From Neospora caninum Liverpool (lineage: Eukaryota > Apicomplexa > Conoidasida > Eucoccidiorida > Sarcocystidae): a stretch of 64,000 nt of DNA. The notes below the pieces were generated by a model that saw only the letters and a program-made list of their open reading frames with translations, did no database searches and was not told the DNA's origin. The number at the start of each line of letters is the position of its first letter. Positions within the stretch are counted from its first letter, which is position 1. This document shows positions 34,512-51,881 of this stretch, in pieces. The position numbers were made by a program, and so were the translations under genes. Location: contig NC_018389.1 in NCBI RefSeq assembly GCF_000208865.1, positions 1,966,941 to 2,030,940 on the forward strand, written 5' to 3'.

Positions 34512-37038
34512 ATGGTTGTGGAGAACTCGTGCGAGATGCGAAGCCCCGCGCGCCTCGCAGGAGCCCACTCGCTGCTTCGCCTCCTCCCTGTCTTTGGCTC
34601 TTTCAGCAAAAAGCACAAGGGTGATTCGCCTCAGAGAGCCTGCCAAGACTCCGCGTCAAACCGTACACAGACGCTTGCGCCGTCGCCTTCTACTTCCTCC
34701 AGTGTCGCTCCCGCGGAGTCTGAGTCACGGACTCCCTCTGTGGTTCTCGCCAGTGCGAGTGTTCGGCGATTGGACTTGTGCCGCAGCGTGCTGGATTTGG
34801 ACGTCGAGTGCATGCCTTCCGACTTTGAAGCAATTCGTAGCTTCGCAAATCCCCCAACAATTTGCGACACGAACAAGGTGGGGGGCGCTGCAGAGCCTGA
34901 GAGCGACGGTGGGCAGACGGGTGTCGTGTCTCTTGACGAAGAAGCGCGTTTCCTTGTGAAACTCGTGGCGGAAAGCGAAGCGGAACGGGCTCAAACAAAG
35001 GTAGGGTGGGGGTGACAGAGCAGGGTGCACGCAAACCACGCGGTGGGAGAGAGGGCGGCGTAGCTGAAGAGCGAAAGGGGGACGGAGGAAACCAGGGGGG
35101 AGCGAGAGGGAAGAGAGAGAAAACGCACGAAAAAACGCTAGAAGCAGCGAATGGAAGAAGCGGAGCAGGAGAGAGGCGGCAGAAGCTGGAAAGAGTGAAA
35201 CAGGTAAACACGGAAAACAGGCAGGAGGGAACAGTCGCCACTTTTTCGATGCTCTTGTTCACCATCTCTCACCTTAACCTAAAGATCACTCGAATATCCG
35301 ACGCGACAAGACATTGCTCGTCATCGAGATGGCCTTCAGCCGTAGACAAAAAGACTCTCTTTCGTCTTTCCCTTCCACGTGAGTCTTCGCCCTGTGTCCC
35401 TCACGCCGGCGGTGGAGAAGCGAAGCGAGAGCCGGGTTCCCTGTTCATTTACAGTTTCCTCCTCTTCTTGCTCAACTGGTCCTCTCTTCTCGAGACGTAG
35501 GGTCTCTAGGGTTTAGGTTCTGTTATCCCGCGGGTCCACAGTTTTCGGTCCTGCCGTGCCAGGTGTGCTTTGCAGGCACCCAGCAAGTTCCCATCGTCTG
35601 TGGGGTGGGGAGCGGAGGTCTACGCTCTTAAAACGGCGAATGGAAAGGCTCGAAGCGTAGCTAGAGGAATCTGGAACACTGACGAGGCTTCTCTCAATCC
35701 TGCGAATCGAGGGCCGCCTCGAGACGAGGGTGCGGACTCAGTCCATACGTGTAAGGGCAGTTCCACATATGGATATATATATGTATATGTATGGGGTGGT
35801 AGATATGGCTTCCCGTCTGGAGCAGATTTTGCGACGTTTCGCAGCTGTGTAGGTTGGAACACCATTTCTTCGACAAATTCGATTTCGGCAATTCTCAGTT
35901 TGCCTCCAGTTTCACTCAAATCCCTCGAACTTGCTGATAGGAAATAGGAACTGACAATCTATGGCAAACGAGAAATAGCACACACTCCGTACATCACATA
36001 CTGCTTGAACATAAGAAGGTCCGTACATATACATATCGAGAAAAAGAGATAGATTGATTGTGCCGGTACGCGTTTTGTGTCCGGGATTCGAGGGGGGGGG
36101 GCCGTGTTTGCGCCAGCGGCTTGGTTGTGTTTGCAAAACTGGACGCGGCCATTCGGATTGTGTACACGACTAAGAGCCCTTGCACCACGAAAATATTCCT
36201 GTTGATTCGCGTCTTCCGCGTGTCGCTTTTCTGCGTACCAAGCGTGCGGTTTCACTCAGAAGAGACGGCGCCGAGAAGACGTCGTGGCATCGAGAGCAGA
36301 GGACAACTCTCCCTCCCCGTCTTTTTCGCCGCTTCCCGCCCGCTCAGTCGTCATCGGAGCTGACACCGTTGTCGACCTGGACGGGCAGATTTTGGAGAAA
36401 CCCAAAGACGAGGAAGACGCACTGCAAATGCTCACACGCTTGAGTGGACGAACGCATGCGGTCCACACAGCAGTCTGTCTTTACTCTCGACAAGGTGGAG
36501 CGGAACGTCCTGTGGCTGCTTTCGTTGAAACGACGAAAGTGACAATGGTGGCTTTCGGCCACGAAGACATCAAGGCGTACGTACGTACCGGGGAGCCGAT
36601 GGACAAAGCAGGTGAGTTCTTCCTGTCCCGCCTAGCGTATGTGCTCACTTCTCTCTTTTTAGCGTCGCTCTGCATCTGTGTGCGGGTTACGTGCGACTCA
36701 ACAGGCGCAAGGATGCTGTTAATAATGTGTGATTCTGTGTTTTTATATGGGACGGTGTACGGGCACGTGTAGATACCCACAAGCAGTAGGAAAAGGTAGA
36801 CGGCAGGTACGCGTTTTGACGGCTCGCGGCGGCGAGAGAAAGGCGTTTTTGCACACTTCACACTGACTCGCAGAACGCAGTGGTTTCCTCTGTTACGCTT
36901 CTAGGCAGCTACGGCATCCAAGGCATTGCCGGCCAGTTCGTTTCTCGAATCGAGGGATGTTTCTTCAACGTTGTAGGCCTGCCGGTGACGAGGCTTGCGG
37001 AGGCTCTCCTTGACCTCTGGCGACGGTCGTTGATATGA
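34512..37038 (+). CDS. Maf-like nucleotide pyrophosphatase
   Basis: Three exons: 34512-35000, 36260-36611 and 36905-37038. Phases agree, 975 nt, 324 residues. The chosen ATG sits in a CACC-ATGG context; the frame is open a little further upstream without a better ATG. After a ~75-residue Ser/Thr-rich extension comes [13 protein letters not shown], the Maf substrate-loop region, then SDFEA. Exon 2 gives [19 protein letters not shown] with the GADT-D-EKP core, [12 protein letters not shown] (the H-x-V-x-T motif) and [12 protein letters not shown]. Exon 3 completes it with [19 protein letters not shown] and NVVGLPV. Maf proteins hydrolyse non-canonical or modified dNTPs/NTPs to monophosphates, and some bacterial members affect septation. 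The 36260 acceptor also adds a charged insert (KRRREDVV...) absent from bacterial Maf. Substrate preference cannot be read here. Confidence 0.87.
36092..36101. repeat. Short G-homopolymer in Maf intron 1
   Basis: Run of G in the long first intron (35001-36259) of the Maf gene. That intron also contains a TA-rich patch near 35765. Confidence 0.7.
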
Positions 37039-40000
37039 TGACTTTCCCCGATCGTTCTGACGCAGCACGCGAGAAGTGTACACGGGAAAACCAGCCGACA
37101 GACTCGGCAGTCCAAACCGGCCTCTGCTCGTTCTGTTCTTGTGGGGCCCGGCCTCGCGGTTTTTTCGAGACACAAAACCACGCAGATCTGACGAGTTTCC
37201 TCTTCCGAAACTGTGCTAGCTAAGCACCGGGGCTGACGTGCTGCTCCCACGCTTTTGAAACACACAAGCATGCGCTGATCTCGAAGCGTTTCTTCTGACA
37301 AAGCGGCACTTGGGGGGGATCCAAGCACATGTAGCACTGGCTTTGAACCCGAGTGTCGCCCGTTCCCGTTGTCGCACAGACTGCGGGTCTGTCGATGTGC
37401 GTTCCGCTGCGCTTATGAGAGATCATGCATGAAAACCCGCGAAAAAGAAGTGCTCATTCGCTGGATCCTGCCTCCACAGAGACGCGCCTGGACTGAAAGC
37501 GAGCGCCTGCCGCGTCGTTAACCGAAAACGAGCAGCCTCTCTGGAACCAACCGGAAAGCTGTCGGGAAAGGAGTAAAAATAATTTCCCGTTTGCATACCG
37601 CAACCGGTTCGTTTTAACACGCCGCCCGTCGGGAGTTCTTCTGTAACACTGGAGCGTTGTGTGCAGAAGTTTGCGTATGAATGTGCTGTTTCAATCTAGA
37701 TAGGTACGCCGTGCCTGATGTAGCAATGCCGAAGTAGTTCCGTAGACTCGTGGGCGTTCCTTTTCTTTGATACGATCTTCAAGGCGTGCGCTTGCGGCCG
37801 AGTTCTCCAGCGGTCGTACTTGACAACTCCGGAGTGGAAAGTCGTTATGGTTATGTGTGCATTTTATTCGCAAAAGTCTAGATGTTGGAGTCTCAACCGC
37901 TGGGAAGAACGGTGGGTATGGACAGGAAAAGGTTACGAGGGGCCGTGAAACGAAAGATGGTCTCCGACGCCACTGTTAGAGAGCGCGTGAAGACGTTAGC
38001 TCTTGGCAAAATCTCCAAGAACCGTCCGTTTTACTGTACCTTTCCCAGCAACAAATATTTCTGGACACCGGCTCTGCACCAGGACCTCGCGTAAAATCTG
38101 TTTTCCACAGCCCCCCAAAAAGGTATCTAGCAGGCAGCTCCTCGCTTACAGCCCCCTTATCTTTACACCATTGTTGCCCCTCACGAACCGTTACCCCTTT
38201 TAAGTGCGCTTGTTACGAGACGGAAAAGGCTGATACAAAACTCTCCCGAGCCGTACCGATATCTAGTCTCTGCTGGAAAATGCTGTCGAAAGCGCAGAAG
38301 AGCTGAATGCTGCTTCCAAACGCCTCGCGTGAACAGCGTCCCAGAGCGGGGCTCCATAGAAGGTTCCTCGTAGGAAAAGAAACGAAAGCCCCCTACTCTC
38401 AGCCGGCACGCCCCACACAAAACCCCGCGTTCCTTCACACATCGTGCGTGTCTCCGTGTCCCTGCAGATATATATACGGGCTCATTCGACACATAACCAG
38501 CATAGCAATGGGTTTACTAGTGCTGGCGTTTTTAGCAGGACAAATGTGTGCTCAGCCATTTGCTAGCGCCGCTTCTCAAGAGCACTGTTTTCTCCGTTTC
38601 CCCTTTCAGCTCGACTTCCCACGTGCTTTCCCGGTGGCTCTGTAAAGCCTGTGGGCTCCTAAAAAAAGAGATGCCTGCCTGGTCCGACTGCGGGTCGGGC
38701 TTTTCTCGGGTTTCCGGCCCCCTCTTTTTTGATACGCTAAGAAACTGCGCAGCCTTGCGGACGAAGAAACTTTTTTATGGAGCAGGCGCATCATTCTCCG
38801 CAGCGGTCACAGGCCGCGAGCACCTTTTGGACCAAGGCAATCAAACCAGATATGCGACTGCAGCAGAGAAGAGCACAATTAACTTCCGCTAACGTGGAAA
38901 CGTGGAAGGGAAACTGAAGTCGAGACTTCAGGCTGCGGTCGCACAGCAACTGAATGCCCCGTCGCCTTTCTTCTTCCTCAACCGGACATTAAACACTGAC
39001 TTTAGAACATAGGAATTCGCCTCTTACGGATAACGGCGGTGCAGGGATACCTTGCCAGCTGCATTCCGCAGGCGTACGTACACCGTATGTGTAGGAGCAT
39101 CGGCGACGCGTTCCTTTTAGGGCTTTCGATTTACAGAGAAAGCAGCCGTCCGTGCGCAGCTTCACAGAACGGTTTCCTCCTGTCCAGTTGCATTTCACCA
39201 CGTTCTCAGTGAAGCCACTGTGCACGTACGTAAGCGGTGTGCTGCCCAGAGCCATTGAGGACAACAGAGGAAATTCAGCAGCGTGGGCCCCCTTTTTCCT
39301 GCAAACCTCGTCCGCTGTTTGGTATCTCATGAAATGCAGAAGAGGTGCGGCGCGAAGCGCTCATTCTGTTTTCGGATCGGAGAAACAGTCCGCAGGCGCT
39401 GTGTAGCGTGACACTGCCGTCGAGCATCTCTTTTTCGTGGTAGGCTTCTCTCGACTTCGAGAACGGCCGACGCCCCTTCCTTTCTTGGGGATCTTGGCTC
39501 CTTTACCGAGTTAAACCGTGTTCCGTGGCCTGTGCAATTGTGAAGGTTGTCGAGTTTTCTCTTGGCACTTTTCCATCCCCTCTGCGGAAAACCACCTGCA
39601 CGAAATCATCCTTGGGCCTCAACAACTTAGCGGTTCTCCCAGCGTTGAGAAAGGTGTACCCAAACAGCCACCTTTTCAATTTCACGCACACTATGTGCCT
39701 ACGCAGCTAAACAGATGCAGATACACAGTATAGATACGCACAGGGGCGTGTATGTATCGTTTCGGTGCCTTCGCGTTTCTTCTTCGGCAAACAAATACGC
39801 AAAATTGCAGGGTTGAGTCCGGGCAAGGCGTTTCGGGAACGAGCGGCAAGTTTACCGCTGCGGCTTTGAAGGCGAGACACATTGGTTTTTCTTTTGCTCT
39901 GTCGCTTTCCTGTGCTCCTCCCGCTCTCGCTTAAATCGAGGAACACGATCTGCAAGTTTGGACGAGGCGTGCTGCGCTCTCTGCCTTTTGCCGGCTCTCC

Positions 40001-41530
40001 GCCTCACTCAGGAGAGAGCCAGAGCTTTTGGTTGCGAGTGTTTTCTGCTGCCACACTGAGCGCTTTTCTTGATACCAAGGGCATTTCCAGCGCTGAAGTT
40101 GGACTTCATTTCGCCTCCCGTGCATCCAACGCCGCTCAGCGGCTTGGCTAGATCCGCAGAGTCGCTCTTTGATTCGCGCGACAGCTCAGCTGTCGACGTC
40201 GGCCTGCTAACAGCCGCAACCGTTGTTGGATAAAATCGGTCCGCACGGCGGGAGACGACGAGAGTGGTAAGTGTGGCAAAGACGCTGTGTTCTTCCATTT
40301 TCGACTGTTCTTGCGCTCCAATTTCCTCAAACCCCTCCTGGCGTCATCTCTAGGATTTTCTCCCTCATCTCAAAACGAAACGAAAACGCACGTCGATATC
40401 GAGAGAGCAAGAGTGGGGCAGAGAGCGCTTGCCGCCAACGGTGATGTGTGGCGCTGGCACGGACTCAAGCGGAAACTTCCGGAGTTTTTTCGCTTCTGCC
40501 ATCGAGGTGTCTTTCGTGAGTTCATCCCGAGAGAAAACCTCATTTACCAGCAAAGCTTCAGGCTCCGGGCAAAAAGCCGCGCGCCGTAGTTCTCTCAAAC
40601 GCCCGTACTGGAGTCCTCGTGCGAGCCGACGCAACGGCTTTTCCCAGTCGCTTGCTTTTCATATCTTCTCCAGAGACGCCACTTCAAGTTTTCTTTCGAA
40701 GAAGCAGACGAAAAAGGCCGTCTTTTCTCGCAACCTCCAGAGAGCTCCGCCCGCAAACTACTACCAGCTGCGAAGCTGCGAGACCGACGGGAGCTCGCAA
40801 CCCCGCTCGCTCATTCGCTGCACGGGCGTCCTCTGGGGAAAAGAACGCGCAGCAGTGATCTGTTTTCTGCTCCGCGACTCCATCTTTCGATTCTTCAGTG
40901 CCTCGGCACAGGTTCCACCCTAGCGGACTGGTGTGTTGGCCAGTACGGCACGTGCTCGGCGTCGAGTGTACATACAGCCGCCCGAGAGGCCAAAGCAGCG
41001 GATCTGTTCGTGCGTCCTGTTGGAATGATCGCTTTTCTGGATCTTAAAAGCGTTTTTTCTGCGGGTTCCTATCTTGGAGCCTTGGATGTGGGCTTTTTTG
41101 CGGTGCGCCCGAGCTGCTGTCTCGTCGAGACGTCTTCATCCACACATCTCAATTTTTCATGCGTTTACGAATACGTTTGCACGGATTCCGACATTCTCCT
41201 TCAAAGAGCGTCTCACCGCTAACGTACAGCTTACATATCTTTGTAGATATTTGTAGACCATATATGCGTACATATAGACTCCTACCTCTGTTCCCTCGGT
41301 TTTCCCGCTTGTTCCTTCTCTTCTTTGTCTCTGGCCGTGTAACCAGGTTTTAAAGGTTTAGACGAAGAACTTGCTACGGCTTTTTTTCTTCCTCTCCCGT
41401 TCTACCCCTACGCTGTGACCGAAACGGCGTACGTCTGTGTAGACCTACTCACGATATCGTGTGCCTGAAAGCGCCGTCGAGGCCTTGCTCTTCCCTGAAG
41501 AAAAGTTGCTTTCATTTATCATTCGCGAAA
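37039..41530. other. Spacer between Maf and CDPK1
   Basis: Same-strand spacer of 4.5 kb: Maf 3' UTR, then the CDPK1 promoter and 5' UTR. Short open frames on both strands carry no domain that I recognise. No repeats longer than a few units and no RNA gene were noticed. The last 400 bases before the CDPK1 ATG are T-rich. Confidence 0.5.
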
Positions 41531-47214
<5,684 letters not shown>

Positions 47215-49144
47215 GACGCATGCGCAATCGTCCTTTTCTCTCTTTGCAACCTGTTCTCTATCGCGCTCCGCGCCGCTCCGTGTCATGGATCTTCTCCCGT
47301 CGCCCTCTCCGGCTGAGCCGACCCAGAAGAAGAGCTGCAGAGTAGACACCCAGGCGCGAGGAAGCGAAAGAAGAGAAGAGACAGAACGAGGAAAATCCGG
47401 AGGCACTTGGAGGGCCCACCGGGCCGTTCTGTGGGACCCCGGCGTAGTTTTGGAGCCTAGCGAGCGACTTGTGGAATCTGTTGATTTGGTGTCAGAAGCA
47501 AGCACGAGTTCTCGCTTCCTCTTTGCTCTTCTCTTCAGAGAGAGACAGAGACTAAACAGGAGAGGGAATCTGCGAGACGGGGATTCACGTTTTTATCTGG
47601 TCCTGTGCACATGCATATGCATGTATATTTGTGTATACACGCATGCCCATCTTGCCTTACATATTCGCATGGATTTGAGTGTAAGCCGGTGCGCCCAAAC
47701 CTGCAAACAGAACGCGTCTGAGCCTGCAGATTTTGCCGCCCCTCACGTGGTCTCGAGAGGAGCTCAGGAGACCGAGTTCTGTTTTCTCGCGGCAATGCAG
47801 AACGCATGAGAACACCGATTAGGAGAGCGCGCTCGGGTCGAGCCTGCGACTAGTGGACGACGAGACAAAGCGGTTCTCCGCGAAGTCACCGTGTACACGT
47901 ATACACGTGTATGTGTATAATATGTCCATTTACCCTGTACATCCTTTCATAGTCCGCATCCGTTTCTCCGCATATGCCGGCCTGTGCTTGTGCACGTTCA
48001 TTTTTATGAGATTTGTTTCTCGTTTCTCTGGGGGGAGGTTTGCGTACGAGAGGAAGTGCGAGAGGCTAGAGCTTCATCTCGTGCACGCCCCTGTGTTGAG
48101 TGCCGGGTGCATGCGTTTCCCGGTCGCAGTTCGCGCCAATGGTCGTGCGCGAAGAAGGCTCTTCCTCGGTTTCTCCGGTGTACCAGTCCATGGGGGGCGC
48201 GCAGCGTGTGCGGGGCGTGCGGACGCTGGCCGTGTCTCCGTTGAGTGTGTCGCAGATGTGTGAACCGTTCCGACCTGCGACTAGAGAAAACAGAGGGGAC
48301 CCGGAAGCGTGCAGACGCGTCGAGAGAGCGAAAACGGGTCTCGAAAACGCTCGCGTTCTTGTCAAAGGGGCAACGAAGACAGCTGCGAGAGGCTTGCCCC
48401 TGCAACGGTTGGCGGGATATGTGGAGAAAGTGCGGGTGTGCGGCGCCTTTCCCCGAAACCCTCTAGAGGGGAGCTTCGTGTCTGAGTCGAACGGCCGGTC
48501 CTCATCTCTGAATCTCTTTCTCCCGTTCGTTTTTCACGAAGACGCGATGCCTCCGCTCTTCGTGTGTGACTACGGCGTCAATCCAAAAAAAACGACACAC
48601 TCAAGAGGCACTCGAGGCAGGTGCATGACATTTGTCTCATTTTGCCTCGTGTGAAGAGCGATTGTGTGTCAAGCCTCTTGTTCGACGTTTCTCCTGCTTT
48701 GTAAACGCGGACTGTCTTCAGAGACATTGGACAAACTGGACGCGAATCCCAAAGCCTCACACACTCACACAAAAAGAACCCCGCAGCTCGAGTTCGGGAT
48801 GCACGTTTTGCGGACTGGGACGCAGCGGAGGATGTTCGCGTCTTTGCTTCGCGTCAGACGGATGTCTCTTTTTGCGCCGGAGGCGCGTTGCGCTTCTCCA
48901 AAAGGCACGTAGAGACGTCTACGAAAACAGCGCGGAGAGCGTTTTGGTCGTCTGTGCGAGACACACGGTTCGAGAATCACACGGGAAGGATGCCTTCTTA
49001 CAGGGCAATCCCTTATCTTTTCGCTCGTCCTGCTGTGTCTGCAGCGCCTTGAAACTGCAACAGCCTTCTCTCTTTGGTTCTCTTCCTTGCTGTCTCTCTG
49101 AGAGGCCTGCTGCACGCCTCTGCGACCCTCTGTCTTCCTCCACA

Positions 49145-49147
<3 letters not shown>

Positions 49148-49185
<38 letters not shown>
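49148..49185. repeat. TA microsatellite
   Basis: About 19 TA units in the CDPK1-TIP spacer. Confidence 0.92.
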
Positions 49186-49188
<3 letters not shown>

Positions 49189-50289
49189 GTATGCACATAC
49201 ACGAATGCATCCAGAAGATGTGAGTGGATACGGCTCGTATCGTGTTCATATCTCTATAAATAAACTCGCATGTACGAAGCGGTGGATAGAGATCGGGAGA
49301 GACGGACAGTGGAGCATGTGACGGCGGACTCTCGGCATCCGTAAGCCGACGCACAGGGAAGGCGAATCGATAAAGAGAGACGCTACGCGGTACCGGCGGA
49401 CCTCGATGCTCAGGTGTAAGACTCTGGTGTTCTTTCCCCATTTTGGACTGCGTTTCGATTCGCAACTCAGCAGTTTGGTAAAGGCGCACGCGCTGAAAGC
49501 ACAGACTCCCAGGCGTTCCAACTCGGCTTCCTTGTTTATGTTTACCTCGTCCGTTTCCGCACTTTCGATCTCCCTCCTTCAACGACAAAGGTGGATGCAG
49601 TTTATTGTTTGCCAACGGAGAGCCGCGACCCGGGGGCGCACCGCGGTCGAGGTAACCCCCGAAAGTGAGAGGCTCCCAAGGCGCACATTCACTGTCGAGT
49701 TCTCGACGCTTTTGAAACGGAGAAGCACTGCAAACGTTTGCGGTGTCTGCGTCTGCCCCGAGGGAGTCCGGTGTGCACGGGTCAGAGTTTCTCTGCTGTT
49801 TCTAGCCACGGCGTTTGTCGGACACAGACTGTGCGGAGCCACGAGAACAAACGTCTTCCGGAAGGGCCCGGAGTGCGCGGCAGAAAAGTGTAAATCTGCC
49901 GCGCACGCTGAGGAATCGTCCTGTGTGCATCGCGGGACGCCTTGCGCTTGAGGAAACAGACAACTGCAAGAAAGGGAGGCCACTTTACTTCTCGAGTCCA
50001 GAGAAGTCTCTCTGAAACGCGACAGGTTGTTTTTCTAGGGCGCCCTGTGTCGTTCCTCAACGGCGACAGGACGCGTGCGACAGAGGCTATATAGGGAATG
50101 CGGTGTGGTCCACAGCTAACGAAATCTCCCCAAATTGGAAAGCCGTGTCCTCTCTGCATTTATCGAGGGTCGTGTGACCCCTGAAAAGGTGCGCGGAGCG
50201 AGCTTTCCCTTCCGGATGTCCAGAAATCGCCCTCACCGGCACACCACCCAATTAAAAGAAATATGTATATCCATATATACAAATATATA

Positions 50290-50312
50290 AATATATATAT
50301 ATATATATATAT
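50290..50312. repeat. TA microsatellite
   Basis: About 11 TA units in the CDPK1-TIP spacer. Confidence 0.9.
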
Positions 50313-51881
50313 CAGGTTATGTTTCCGCTTTTCGCCATATCCCAGAGCAAAAAGTTCTAGAACGACGTCCAACTATACACAGATATATGCAGATGTACAG
50401 ATATAAACAGCCATCCAAATACTTGTCTGAATATCTGTGTATGCGATGCGCCGGATACGCTGCCATCGCTGTTTGGTGTCTTGAGAGGCGAATGGAGCAG
50501 CGGGAGGACCGAGAGGGCGTGCGAGAGAGAAGGCCGTGTGGAGAGCGGAGGAGAAATGAGGAGTACAGAAAACAAAAAAAAGCGAAATAAAAGAGAGCTG
50601 AAGAACAGAAGAAGGACGAGGCTTCCCTTGATTTTCGTTTTTGTTTCACGCTCGCGCTATCCCCGAGCTCCTCTACACACACCCGCCCTTGTTGCATGCA
50701 TACTCCTCGCTATTTCACTCTTTTCTCGTTTTTTCGCGAAAAACGCTTGCTTCACCGTGTACGTACGTGTCTCTCCTCGTCTCGTTTTCTGTGCACGGAC
50801 GTCTTCTTTTGTTTTATGTCTTCACCTCAAGTACGGAAGAGGATGCAGTTGCTGTCTGATCCGTCTTGCTTTCCTCCCTTCTCTGCTATCCTCATCGATT
50901 TGTCTGTGTCTCGCGCTGTACTTCTTTCTCTCCCTTCTCTTTCTCCTTCCTTCTCTGTCTCCTCTTCCGTTCCCTTTCGCTCTCGCCATCGTCTCTTCCT
51001 CTGAACTTCTTCTCTTTTGTCCCGTTCTCTTTTTCGAGTCCCTGCCTTTAGCCCACGAGCTGGGGCACCTGTCGCCCGTACTGCAGCAAACCTGTCGTGT
51101 CTACGCGTTTTTCTTTTTTGGTTGTGCAGTGACCGCTCTTCTGCGAGACTCTCGTTGCGCTCCTGTCCCGAATTTCGTCTTTCAACTCTTCGAAACAACG
51201 TAAGAGCGCACCTCTTGCTGCCACAAGTGGATAGAGGAGAGGTTCCCCATGCTTCTCTGGTTTTGTCTTTTCGGTTTTTCTGCGGCCCAAAATACGTTTT
51301 TCGTTACCTGGCCTCCCCTCCATTTGCACGGGTGAAATGGACGACTGGAACGCTGCCGGGCGCGCATCGATGACCCGGGATACAGCCGCGAGGAGACACT
51401 GAGTGCCTTACACTCGCCTTTTCCTTTTTGTTCGTTGACACGTGTCGGTTTTTTCCGTATTTCCACCACTTTTCCGCTTCCTTGGAAACGTCCACCGTCT
51501 ACGACATCTTTGCCCTGTCCTTTCCCGTCTTCGTCTAAAACGCGAGCTTGCATGCACACGTTTTCAGCGTGTCTCAGATGTACGTAGACGTTTGAGTCTC
51601 GGCGCAGGAGGTGAAGGTTGTTCTTCCTCGAGAGCCGAAGGCTGCCTCCTTTCTTTTCTGTCGTCTCTTCGCATCCCCCTTTGGTTCCCGTTACTTTTGC
51701 TCGCATGCGTTCGCGGCGGCGAGCAGGCGGAGGGGAGGAAGCAGACGGGCGGGTGCCTCAGTCAGCGCGCCGATCTCTCTGTTCGCCTTCTCGTCCTTCG
51801 CCCCTTCCTGCGTCTCCTTTCCCCGCACTGGCTAAGAAGGACGCGATCTTCTGCCCCTCTGTAGCCGTCGGAGACGTCGCC

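Larger units (their letters stand above)
47215..51881. other. Spacer between CDPK1 and TIP
   Basis: Same-strand spacer of 4.7 kb with the CDPK1 3' UTR and the TIP promoter and 5' UTR. It contains a long TA tract (49148-49185) and another at 50290-50312. From about 50640 to 51560 the + strand is strongly pyrimidine-rich (CT-repeat-like), which explains the long hydrophobic-looking frames there. I recognise no gene or RNA. Confidence 0.5.

Noticed and set aside
37039..41530. Possible gene in the Maf-CDPK1 spacer (for example the 164-codon + frame at 40429-40923)
   Set aside because: No ATG context, no domain, no splice continuity, and it overlaps an antisense frame; it is more likely CDPK1 upstream region.
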